A DNA stretch of 64,000 bases, taken from positions 7,440,001-7,504,000 of the forward strand of contig NZ_CP032382.1 in the NCBI RefSeq assembly GCF_003589925.1. The letters are read 5' to 3'. A program made the position numbers and the translations under genes. How positions within the stretch are numbered: position 1 is the stretch's first letter; the number at the start of each line of letters is the position of its first letter. The notes beneath the pieces are model-generated. The model was not told the DNA's origin. It searched no databases and worked only from the letters and a program-made list of their open reading frames with translations. This DNA is from Chryseolinea soli. Lineage in GTDB: Bacteria; Bacteroidota; Bacteroidia; Cytophagales; Cyclobacteriaceae. Of the stretch, positions 17,509 through 25,953 are shown in pieces.

Positions 17509-18102
17509 ATGAGAAAGATAACGGTTATATCCATGATTTCATTAGATGGTGTCCTGCAAGCACCGGGTGGACCTCAAGAAGACACATCCGGCGGCTTCAA
17601 ATATGGCGGCTGGACGGCATCCTATAGTGACGAGCTTTTTGGAAAGATCATGGAAGAAGAGCTGAAACAAACAGACTACCTTTTGGGCAGAAAAACATTT
17701 GATATTTGGACACCCTACTGGCCCCAACATGCTGACTTTTGGCCAGGCATCAACGAGGGCACCAAATACGTCCTGTCGCAGACCTTGGAAAAATCAGATT
17801 GGAAAAATAGCGTTTTCCTCAAAAGTGTGGCAGACATCGAAAAGCTTAAGCGTTCAGAGGGTGCCGACATTCAGGTCTGGGGTAGCAGCGAGCTCATTCA
17901 CCTGTTGCTTCAGCATGACCTGGTGGACGAACTCCGGCTCAAAATTTACCCGTTAATTCTGGGCAAAGGAAAAAAGCTGTTCGATAACGGAGCGATCCCT
18001 GCAGCATTTACATTGACCGAAAGCCATGTGACAACAAAAGGGGTTATTATAGCCAATTACAAGCGGGATGGGAAAGTCATGACTGGCGATGTTACCATAT
18101 AA
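17509..18102 (+). CDS. Dihydrofolate reductase family protein (RibD C-terminal fold)
   Basis: 197 residues with the RibD_C/DHFR-like fold. The first strand is MRKITVISMISLDGVLQAPG, the usual start with a conserved SLDG. It is followed by LLGRKTFDIWTPYW, then ADIQVWGSSELIHLLLQHDL and DELRLKIYPLILGKGKKLF, the family's signature C-terminal pattern. Such proteins resemble the riboflavin-pathway reductase but usually have an unknown substrate with NADPH. A second member is at 38764-39309. A run of 13 A residues lies upstream at about 17465, in a 214-bp gap without other visible features. Confidence 0.87.
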   Translation: MRKITVISMISLDGVLQAPGGPQEDTSGGFKYGGWTASYSDELFGKIMEEELKQTDYLLGRKTFDIWTPYWPQHADFWPGINEGTKYVLSQTLEKSDWKNSVFLKSVADIEKLKRSEGADIQVWGSSELIHLLLQHDLVDELRLKIYPLILGKGKKLFDNGAIPAAFTLTESHVTTKGVIIANYKRDGKVMTGDVTI

Positions 18103-18265
18103 AAAAAAACAATAGTTTTATTTTGGGGTGGATAAAACCATTCCAAAATAAAACGCTATGCACATCTCTATTTTGTTGATGACAAGCTCTCCAAGCTGAG
18201 GGTATTCATAATAACCCATGCCTTAGCTTAGGGCTACATGAGCCCTCTGGCCAGCTGCCTTCACA

Positions 18266-20119
18266 TCATTCAATGACCAGTCCCTGTTTCTTATCAATTT
18301 TAACCGCCTTGCGACTGGTATTGATCAGTTTGATGTTTTTCCCCAACACATCGCCCACAAAAGAATTGCCCGTCACTTGAACATTCAAACAGTTTTCAAA
18401 TGTAAAGGTCGACTGGCGTGTATGAAAAGGGTAGAAACGATGACTCCGGATAAGCGTGTTCCCGAAAAAAACCAATCCGTCAACAGACTTCGCATAAAGC
18501 ACCGGGAAATCAAAGGGATGGAAGGTGTTATTTTCTATCCGGATGTTCCGATGAAAGGCATGACCCACCTGGGGCTTCGGCACTTCAGGATAAATCGAGA
18601 TGATTCCTTCACAAAATTGGTACATCGAAGTCATGCAGGGGTCGTTGAACGTATTATGCCGTATCACCACATCGGTGACGGCTCCCGATTCATACCAGTT
18701 ATTGGCGTCGCCGGCAATGAGAATGGCTGCCCCGCTACTTTCAAAAGTATTGTTTTCGATGATCACCCGGCCGGGCGTTGACATCAAAATTCCCCTGGCG
18801 CGATTGCTCCCAAAGAAACTGTTCTTGATGTGGACATCCGGCGTCCAGGTAAGATTCTCCAGCGCATAGCCTTCTGCCACGCTCGTGGGCACAGGTTGCT
18901 GGAACGTGATCTCAAATAACTCGGGTGTGATCGTTTTAAACGATTCGACTGTCGCGCTGCCGATCGTCAGCATGGAATTGTTTTCGATGATGCCGACCTT
19001 CTCCCCCGCCCTCGCCCAGATGAACCCTACGCTCTGATGGTGCATAAACTTGCACACCAACGTTCGATTCGTTTTCCGCTCCACAATTCTCACCGATGTT
19101 CCGTGGACGTTGATCGGATCATCCATCAATCCAAGAAACCGGCAGCTATCCACCACGATCGACCCTTTGCAATTGGAATAATGAAAGCCATCGTCGTGGC
19201 CGGCAAAGATCCGGTTCTTGGCAGGGTTGGGAATGGAGTTTACATTTTTGAACATCAGATCTTGTGAATATTGTGAGAGGATTCCAAGGCCGGCGTTATT
19301 ATACATGTTCAGATGCTCAATAGAAACCCGCTTGCTGTCCACAATAAACATACCCGCATGGTCCCGATCGCTGTGCCGAAGGACAAGATAGTTGCCTTTG
19401 GCCGGCTTTCTTTTAAAAGCGTAGTGAAGCCGGACGAGACCATAACGCACCTGCTCTGCTTTATAATCCTCATAGTCCGCCCCCAAGCATCCCGCATCTC
19501 CCGTTTGTGGGGCGATCAGTTTCGTCTCTCTTTCAAATTCCATCACGCCAGTCCAGCGGCTCTTCCATCCCTCACCCACGAAGGTGAGCTTCCCCTCTTC
19601 AATGATATAAGGAGACTCCAGTACATTGATGGCGATGTCGATGTAATGATCAGTTACATCCATGATCTCCGCCTGAGCCGTCATCGGTATTTCCCAGTCG
19701 ATGCTCACATTCTTGATGACGATGTCTTCGCTATGATCAACCGTAAAAGGCTGCATCCGATCATGAAAAACAAATTCCGACCCCTGACCGTCAATCACCA
19801 GGTGCTTCACATCCTCGATCAGGATGCCACACCGCCGAAGCGCGATGACATCGGTGTTGGATTCATAATATTCTTTTTCAATGGCGTATTGCGGCCAGAA
19901 ATCGTATCGTCCTTTCGGAAAAATTAAGACCGGCACCTTCTTCTCCCTGCACTGCGCCAGCGCCTTCTGTACGATGCCCACAGCATTTTCACGCGTGCCG
20001 GGCATCAACGAAAAGTCACTTATCCGAAGGGTATCCTGTCCCCATACGGAAGCACATACAAAAATTGCCAACGAACTGCTAAACCATTTCAACCCTGTTC
20101 CTTTCATTTCTATTTTCAT
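18266..20119 (-). CDS. Glycoside hydrolase family 110, alpha-1,3-galactosidase
   Basis: About 617 residues of right-handed beta-helix. Signal peptide within the first 28 residues (LKWFSSSLAIFVCASVWGQ); ATG codons at 20119 and 20107 are both plausible. Segments recalled from GH110 enzymes are present: LMDDPINVHGTSVRI, CKFMHHQSVGF, NRARGILMSTPGRVIIENN, SSGAAILIAGDANNWYESGA and TSMYQFCEGIISIYPEVP. GH110 enzymes are inverting exo-galactosidases that remove terminal alpha-1,3-galactose, as on blood-group B and linear alpha-Gal glycans. It is exported, probably periplasmic. The gene diverges from the type IX-secreted protein at 20336, with 198 bp between them. Confidence 0.85.
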   Translation of the reverse strand: MKIEMKGTGLKWFSSSLAIFVCASVWGQDTLRISDFSLMPGTRENAVGIVQKALAQCREKKVPVLIFPKGRYDFWPQYAIEKEYYESNTDVIALRRCGILIEDVKHLVIDGQGSEFVFHDRMQPFTVDHSEDIVIKNVSIDWEIPMTAQAEIMDVTDHYIDIAINVLESPYIIEEGKLTFVGEGWKSRWTGVMEFERETKLIAPQTGDAGCLGADYEDYKAEQVRYGLVRLHYAFKRKPAKGNYLVLRHSDRDHAGMFIVDSKRVSIEHLNMYNNAGLGILSQYSQDLMFKNVNSIPNPAKNRIFAGHDDGFHYSNCKGSIVVDSCRFLGLMDDPINVHGTSVRIVERKTNRTLVCKFMHHQSVGFIWARAGEKVGIIENNSMLTIGSATVESFKTITPELFEITFQQPVPTSVAEGYALENLTWTPDVHIKNSFFGSNRARGILMSTPGRVIIENNTFESSGAAILIAGDANNWYESGAVTDVVIRHNTFNDPCMTSMYQFCEGIISIYPEVPKPQVGHAFHRNIRIENNTFHPFDFPVLYAKSVDGLVFFGNTLIRSHRFYPFHTRQSTFTFENCLNVQVTGNSFVGDVLGKNIKLINTSRKAVKIDKKQGLVIE

Positions 20120-20335
20120 TAGAATCCATTGTGACAATACTGCCGTCTTTTTGACATCGTCGTAGAGAATTTGAAATTAAACGATTTGTTATACAAACCC
20201 TATTTTTAAAGCCCTCGTCAAGGGTGTCCGGTTTTCAACGATCCCCCTAGGGGTTACTTGGCCTTGTAAAAACCGATATAACTGCAAAATATTACACTTC
20301 CCGCAAAAATCTGTACCCAAGTACTACTTTTAACA

Positions 20336-22930
20336 ATGCGCAAGACCCTGTTTATTTTATCGCTGTGTTATATCTCGTTGTCTGCAGCCCATGCCCAAAA
20401 GCAATTTTGGGGCTCCTCCAGTTTCGGCGGCCTTTACGGCAACGGTTTTCTTTTCAAGACCGACTCCATTGGCGACAACCTGGAGATCGTACACGATTTT
20501 CAAAGCAGCGTCGACGGCGAAAACATCAGTGCCATCCTGCTGGCCAGCAACAACAAGTTGTACGGACTTGCGTCGGCGGGTGGACAAGGAGGCACGGGGG
20601 TCTTTGCCACCGGGACTTTTTTTGAATACGACCTGGCTACCGATCGGTTTAGGGTGCTCGAGCACTTTGGTCCCAACAATGCTCACCTTCCGGGGATCAC
20701 CACACCGAGGGCAGAGGGCGTTCCGTCGCTGACAGAGGTTTCGCCCGGCGTCATCTTCGGGCTGATGTATCAGGGCCGGTATGTATTCTCCTACAATGTC
20801 GCCACCGGGGTGTTTACCAAACCATTTACCGTGCCTACCTACCAGGGCGGGCCCTCCAACAGTACGTTGCAAAATCAGTTTTGCCAGGCATTTTATAAAG
20901 CGGCCGACAATTTCCTTTATGCCGCCACACCAACCAATTCAAGTTGCCCCATCGGCAATCCCAACATGGGCTCGATTGTCCGCGTGAATCCTGCCAACAA
21001 CACCATTGCCATACGTTACCGGGCCAACTGCCTGATCGACTACGGCTATTCGTTTAACGGCTTCTTTGCCGAAGTGAACGGCAATCTCTATGGCACCACC
21101 AACTATGGCGGCGTCAATAACAAGGGTGTAATCTTCGCTTATAACACGGCGGCCAATACCTACACCAAAGTCTACGACTTTGCCAACAGCGTGTACAACT
21201 ACGAACCCACCTCGCTGGTGCGCTCGAAAAACGGCAAGCTCTATGGCACGGCGCACGGCGGAGGCATCCCGGAACCCAACCTCGGCCTGAATGCGGGCGG
21301 CGGTGTATTATTCGAGTTCGATCTAACAACCAACACGTTTACCAAAAAGCATGACTTTACGCTTACGGGCCAGTCGATCTACGACATGGGGATCTTCCCT
21401 TCCGGTTTGATCAGCAGTACGAATGGAAAATTGTACGGGGCAACCCAATATGGCGTCTTTGAATATAATCCCGTTTCAGAAGAGATCCGCGTTGCAGGCC
21501 GTTTCAATGGACAGGGATTTGCGCCTTCCTTTGTACAAGTTTGCCGCAAGCCGGCCTACCAATCTCCGACAACAACAACTTACACGATCTGCAACAGCGC
21601 CGCCTTCAGCCTTGACCTGGTCAGTGCTAATGCCACTACGGTTACCTGGAAACACAACAACGTAGTGGACGCTTCGCGGACGACAACCGCCCTAAGCTTC
21701 TCTGCCTTTAGCGCAGCAGATGCAGGAACCTGGATCTGTACGATGACCAACGAATGCGGCACCACGGTTGCGCAGGCCATTACCCTGGTGTTTGGTCAAC
21801 CTGCTCAACCGATCATTACCGCGGGAAGTACGCTTACATTTTGTGCGGGTGAAAGCGTTACCCTCTCGGCGCCCGAAGGATTTAACAGCTACACCTGGTC
21901 TACCGGAGAAACTTCGCGTCAGATTTTGGTGAGTGAAAGTGGAAGCTATACCGTAAGCGTAAGCAATGGATGCGAAAGTCCGGTGTCGGCTCCTGCTGCG
22001 GTAACGGTAAATGCGTTGCCCGAAGCAGTAACCATCGCGGCCAATGGGCCAATTGATTTCTGCGCGGGCGCAACCGTAAAGCTTTCCGCTCCTGAAGGCT
22101 TTGACGGCTACCGGTGGTCGAACGGAGAAACTTTACGGGAGATTGAAGTAAGCCAAAGCGGCGAGTATGCGGTTAAGGTAAACGACGGCTGTGAGAGTCC
22201 CGCGTCGGATGCTGTTACGGTAACGGTGCATTCCCTGCCGGTGGCAACGATCACCGCCGGTGGTCCGGTTGTCTTTTGTGCAGATGAAACGGTGACGCTA
22301 TCCGCGCCTGCGGGCTTCAGTGGTTATGTATGGTCAACCGGCGCCACCACGCAAGCGATCGAAGTAAATGAAAGTGGCCACTACACCGTAAAAGTAAATG
22401 ATGGTTGCGAGAGTCTGCCATCCGACGCCACGGTCGTAACGGCAAACGCATTGCCGCCAACGCCGGAGCTTGTTGCGTTGCTCTCGGGCACCGAATTAGT
22501 GGCCAGTGGAAGCGGCGGCACGTATGATTGGATGTGGAACAACGAACCCCTGAACGAACATGGCTCTGAAGTCCATGCTACAGAAACAGGCACGTATGCG
22601 GTATACAGTGTAAGCCCCGACGGATGTCGTTCCGTGGATTTTGCCTCGGTATCGGTGGTGATCAACGGAACCGAATCTGCTGCCGCCGATGCCGTATTCG
22701 TCTATCCCAACCCAGCCCAGGGAACCGTGAATCTAAAGGGTGACAACGCTTTGCGCGGCCCAGCCGATATTTCCGTATTCAACACAACCGGTAGTGTTGT
22801 GTTTTCCGAATCCATAGACTTCGGACCAGAACCTAGTACGATTCACCTCGATCATCTCCCCGCCGGGCTGTATGATTTAAGGATAAGAAAGGGCAATAAG
22901 GTTGTTCACCGGAAGATCGTTGTTCAGTAA
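20336..22930 (+). CDS. Type IX-secreted surface protein with GloVer-type repeats and three Ig-like repeats
   Basis: 864 residues. Signal peptide 1-21 (ending AHAQ). Residues about 22-400 are repeats of the form YG...GG..N.G..F.YN..T....V.DF, the GloVer-type choice-of-anchor tandem repeat. An Ig-like segment follows, then three near-identical Ig-like modules (FCAGESVTLSAPEGF...YTWSTGET...VSESGSYTV...NGCES), each about 80 residues. The C-terminus is a Por secretion (type IX) sorting domain: VFVYPNPAQGTVNLKG...LPAGLYDLRIRKGNKVVHRKI. It should be exported by the type IX system and anchored or released at the cell surface. Role: adhesion or substrate binding is an inference. Confidence 0.85.
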   Translation: MRKTLFILSLCYISLSAAHAQKQFWGSSSFGGLYGNGFLFKTDSIGDNLEIVHDFQSSVDGENISAILLASNNKLYGLASAGGQGGTGVFATGTFFEYDLATDRFRVLEHFGPNNAHLPGITTPRAEGVPSLTEVSPGVIFGLMYQGRYVFSYNVATGVFTKPFTVPTYQGGPSNSTLQNQFCQAFYKAADNFLYAATPTNSSCPIGNPNMGSIVRVNPANNTIAIRYRANCLIDYGYSFNGFFAEVNGNLYGTTNYGGVNNKGVIFAYNTAANTYTKVYDFANSVYNYEPTSLVRSKNGKLYGTAHGGGIPEPNLGLNAGGGVLFEFDLTTNTFTKKHDFTLTGQSIYDMGIFPSGLISSTNGKLYGATQYGVFEYNPVSEEIRVAGRFNGQGFAPSFVQVCRKPAYQSPTTTTYTICNSAAFSLDLVSANATTVTWKHNNVVDASRTTTALSFSAFSAADAGTWICTMTNECGTTVAQAITLVFGQPAQPIITAGSTLTFCAGESVTLSAPEGFNSYTWSTGETSRQILVSESGSYTVSVSNGCESPVSAPAAVTVNALPEAVTIAANGPIDFCAGATVKLSAPEGFDGYRWSNGETLREIEVSQSGEYAVKVNDGCESPASDAVTVTVHSLPVATITAGGPVVFCADETVTLSAPAGFSGYVWSTGATTQAIEVNESGHYTVKVNDGCESLPSDATVVTANALPPTPELVALLSGTELVASGSGGTYDWMWNNEPLNEHGSEVHATETGTYAVYSVSPDGCRSVDFASVSVVINGTESAAADAVFVYPNPAQGTVNLKGDNALRGPADISVFNTTGSVVFSESIDFGPEPSTIHLDHLPAGLYDLRIRKGNKVVHRKIVVQ

Positions 22931-22985
22931 GTCTTGTAGAAAATATTAACCGCCAAAGCCGTCGGTAGGCCTGCCCTAACCTTTA

Positions 22986-23453
22986 TTAACCATAAGGACT
23001 AAACATCCTGCCCTCCGGAAATTTCGGGAGCATTCCAAATTGTTGAAGACTTTGAATAAAATGCTCCTTGCAAAGAACATTATTTACAAGCGCGTTATGA
23101 CCACAACCCTCCTTCCGGCACGGTGTATCAGACACGACAAACTTATTCTTTTCAAAGTAATCATGCATCATCCCCGAATAAAGTAACATTTGATCAGGCC
23201 GGGCAAAGAATTCTTCCATCCAATCTGCAACAGCAATGGTTGGCACCTTAAATAAGTATTCCTTGTTTCCCCAATTCCAAGCATGGCTGCTTTGCCATAA
23301 CTGCTGACATCCATCACATTTATAAAGACTATCCCCTGCCGGAGATTCTGCCACCCATTGCAATTGTTTTTTCAGTTTCTTCGTCGTGGCAATTCGTTTA
23401 TCAATTGATTCTCGAATTAACTCTAAATCTGAATATGCCGAACATTCACACAT
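22986..23453 (-). CDS. Hypothetical protein with two cysteine clusters
   Basis: 155 residues, not recognised. A helical N-terminal part (about 1-35) is followed by YKCDGCQQLWQ at about residues 44-54 and by CRKEGCGHNALVNNVLCKEH near 112-131. Each can supply Cys/His ligands for zinc. In between lies a hydrophobic-aromatic segment. No signal peptide. The gene is convergent with the Ig-repeat gene (55 bp apart) and stands alone. Confidence 0.6.
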   Translation of the reverse strand: MCECSAYSDLELIRESIDKRIATTKKLKKQLQWVAESPAGDSLYKCDGCQQLWQSSHAWNWGNKEYLFKVPTIAVADWMEEFFARPDQMLLYSGMMHDYFEKNKFVVSDTPCRKEGCGHNALVNNVLCKEHFIQSLQQFGMLPKFPEGRMFSPYG

Positions 23454-23615
23454 CCTACGTATTATTTTTCAAGCCAAATATCAGTATATCAATGGAAATT
23501 CCGCCAAAATCATTCAGCAAAAACCACCCGCGATTTTCATGGCACACCGCTCCTGTTAACTTTGATTAGCCTTCCAAAGCTAGTCTGTGGGATTCTGAAA
23601 GTATTGTGGAAAAAT

Positions 23616-23661
23616 GCAAACATCGCCGGGGCGCCACCTGCCTCCCTCCGGCGATGTTTGC
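23616..23661 (-). terminator. Intrinsic terminator after the 23681 gene
   Basis: A perfect 14-bp stem (arms 23616-23629 and 23648-23661) with an 18-nt loop. On the minus strand it is followed by ATTTTTCC. It lies 20 bp past the stop of the UnbV-type lipoprotein gene at 23681. Confidence 0.8.
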
Positions 23662-23680
23662 TGTGTGGTCTAAACCCGTC

Positions 23681-25900
23681 TCAACTGTTCCCAACCGGAA
23701 GACACAGTTTGTCCGGCAACGTCCACATCAGGGGTTTGAGATTCACCGGTTCGGCGGTGTTGCTTCCTTCCTTGATCTTTAAGAACTGATTGACCTTAAC
23801 ATCTTTGAAGCGTTGCACGTCGCCCGAGCCATGCCAGCGTATTTCAATTTCGTCTATTTTCTCCGCGGTCCCCAACCCGATCTCTCTGCGCAACGTGGAT
23901 GAGCCAAACGAACCGCCCGTGTTCACATCGCGATACACGCTGCGCGACACACCGTTTTCGCGGAACGTGATCTTTATGCGAGAACCGATCGCAGCGCGAT
24001 TTGACTTGGTCCCTTCCAGCATCAGGCAGATCCAATTATTGTTGTTCTGGCCTGGGTTCAGGAACAACGAATTTTGATAAGCATCGCCAACGTAAGCGCC
24101 ACCCAGATCGATGTAGATGTCTTGGTCGCCGTCGTTGTCAAGATCGCCAAACGAAACGCCGTGGCCTTTCTGCAAGTGTCCCACGCGGGCCGAGGCCGTG
24201 ACATCGGCAAACTTTTGGCCACCGAGATTCTTAAACATTTTATTGGGCACAAGCGATTTATAGTCGGGGTTGCCCGAGCCCAGATACATGTCCAGGAAGC
24301 CGTCGTTGTCGATGTCGCCAAAGTTGGCTCCCATAGCAAACACATTGGTGTTCAGATTGGCCTCGGGGGCCACGTTGGTGAAGGTGCCGTCGTGATTGTT
24401 ATGATACAGCAACATCTTCTCGGGATTGCCCGCCGGCAAATCCAGTTTCTCTGCCGCTTCATAATAGCCCAGCGATTTGCTGAAGGTATAGTCGCAGGCA
24501 AAGATGTCGAGCCATCCATCGTTGTCGTAGTCCCAGAACCAGGTGGGAAAAGAATTTCCGTGTTCATTGGCCAGACCGGCCGGTAACGTCACTTCTATAA
24601 AGGCAATCTCTTTGCCTTGCTGCCCGGTGTTCTTGAGCAATTTCCGTTCGCGGCTGGTGGTGGAGATAAAAAGGTCTTTCCACCCATCGTTGTCATAGTC
24701 GCCCGACGTCACGCCCTTCACAAAGCTGACCACATCGCAATGTGCTTCCTGGGCCACTTCCCGAAAGGTGCCGTCCTGGTTGTTGATAAACAGTTCGCAC
24801 GGATGCTTTTCGGCCAATGTGTTGGTTGGCGTTTCGTTACCGATGAACAGGTCAAGCCAGCCATCGTTGTTGAAATCGTTCCAGGTGGCGGTCTGCGTCG
24901 GGTGAAAAGAGAGCAGACCGGCTTGGGTGGTCACGTCCATGAAGGTGCCATCGCCGTTGTTCTTCAGCAGCGAGTTGGGTTCTTTTCCGTATTCCATTTT
25001 CCACGCCCCCCGCAACACCAGCACATCTTTGAAGCCGTCGTTGTTATAGTCGGCCTGCACGATATTCAGTCCACCGGTAATGCCCTCCAGTCCGATCTTG
25101 TCGGAGCGATCGGTAAAGCTTCCATTACCGTTGTTTTTGAAATAGTGCATTCCTTCAGTGGTGCCCCATCCCGACGACATGATGTCGAGATAGCCATCGT
25201 TGTCAAAATCTTCCACGATGCTTCCGCCGGCCATGTTCTTCACGTCGAGTTTCAACTCGCCGGCAATGTCCTGAAACGGTTTCACTTTCACCGTGGTGTC
25301 GCCCTGGAGGTTGGGGATCAAATACTGTGGCGGCACACCCTGGGGATATTCCCCCAAGGTCATGTAGGCCAGATTCAACAACCATCCCGACTCAAGATCG
25401 CCCGGATTCAGGGCAATGAGTTTTGTAAAAATGTCGATGGCCTTTCTGGAGCCTTCCGGATCGCTGTGCACGCCCATGTCCTTCACGGGAAGGATACACG
25501 ATTCGGCCGCATGATTCGAAATACAGTTCGACCGTTCACCCTGGCGCAGGTAAGCCAACGCCAGGTCTTTCCAGAACGGCAGAAATTGGTGGTTCACATC
25601 CGCGCTGGTCAATTCTTCCAGCAGTTGGATGGATTGTTCTTCCTGACCCAGTTCCAAAAGGATCCCTGCTTTCAAATATTTGCAATACCGGATCTCGCTG
25701 AGCGTGCTGTGCGGCGATTTCAAAAGCGAATCCATGTGCACGAGCCCAGCCTGCGGATACCATTGGTTGCTCGCCACGCTGGCCTCCTGATCAAATTTCT
25801 TCAGGATCGCGACCATCTCTTCATGACACGTTGGCTTGTGCTGGCACGACTGCACCACACACATGAACATGAGTATCGACAAAAGTAATTTTGGTTTCAT
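23681..25900 (-). CDS. ASPIC/UnbV (CRTAC1-type) FG-GAP lipoprotein
   Basis: 739 residues. Lipoprotein signal peptide with VQSC, Cys19. Residues about 25-190 are TPR-like helices ending with the family motif NCISNHAAESCILP. From about 215 to 600 run at least seven FG-GAP/VCBS calcium-binding loops (DFDNDGYLD, DYNNDGFKD, DFNNDGWLD, DYDNDGWKD, DYDNDGWLD, DIDNDGFLD, DLDNDGDQD), making a beta-propeller. The C-terminus is the ASPIC/UnbV domain (NTGGSFGSSTLRREIGLG, IEIRWHGSGDVQRF). Function is unknown; the lipid anchor and calcium propeller suggest a surface or periplasmic binding role. It lies 53 bp behind its paralogue and is probably co-transcribed. Confidence 0.87.
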   Translation of the reverse strand: MKPKLLLSILMFMCVVQSCQHKPTCHEEMVAILKKFDQEASVASNQWYPQAGLVHMDSLLKSPHSTLSEIRYCKYLKAGILLELGQEEQSIQLLEELTSADVNHQFLPFWKDLALAYLRQGERSNCISNHAAESCILPVKDMGVHSDPEGSRKAIDIFTKLIALNPGDLESGWLLNLAYMTLGEYPQGVPPQYLIPNLQGDTTVKVKPFQDIAGELKLDVKNMAGGSIVEDFDNDGYLDIMSSGWGTTEGMHYFKNNGNGSFTDRSDKIGLEGITGGLNIVQADYNNDGFKDVLVLRGAWKMEYGKEPNSLLKNNGDGTFMDVTTQAGLLSFHPTQTATWNDFNNDGWLDLFIGNETPTNTLAEKHPCELFINNQDGTFREVAQEAHCDVVSFVKGVTSGDYDNDGWKDLFISTTSRERKLLKNTGQQGKEIAFIEVTLPAGLANEHGNSFPTWFWDYDNDGWLDIFACDYTFSKSLGYYEAAEKLDLPAGNPEKMLLYHNNHDGTFTNVAPEANLNTNVFAMGANFGDIDNDGFLDMYLGSGNPDYKSLVPNKMFKNLGGQKFADVTASARVGHLQKGHGVSFGDLDNDGDQDIYIDLGGAYVGDAYQNSLFLNPGQNNNNWICLMLEGTKSNRAAIGSRIKITFRENGVSRSVYRDVNTGGSFGSSTLRREIGLGTAEKIDEIEIRWHGSGDVQRFKDVKVNQFLKIKEGSNTAEPVNLKPLMWTLPDKLCLPVGNS

Positions 25901-25953
25901 AGTTTAGTTTTGATACGAGCTTCTTTTATTCCTTCCGATCGGCCAGCGACCGG

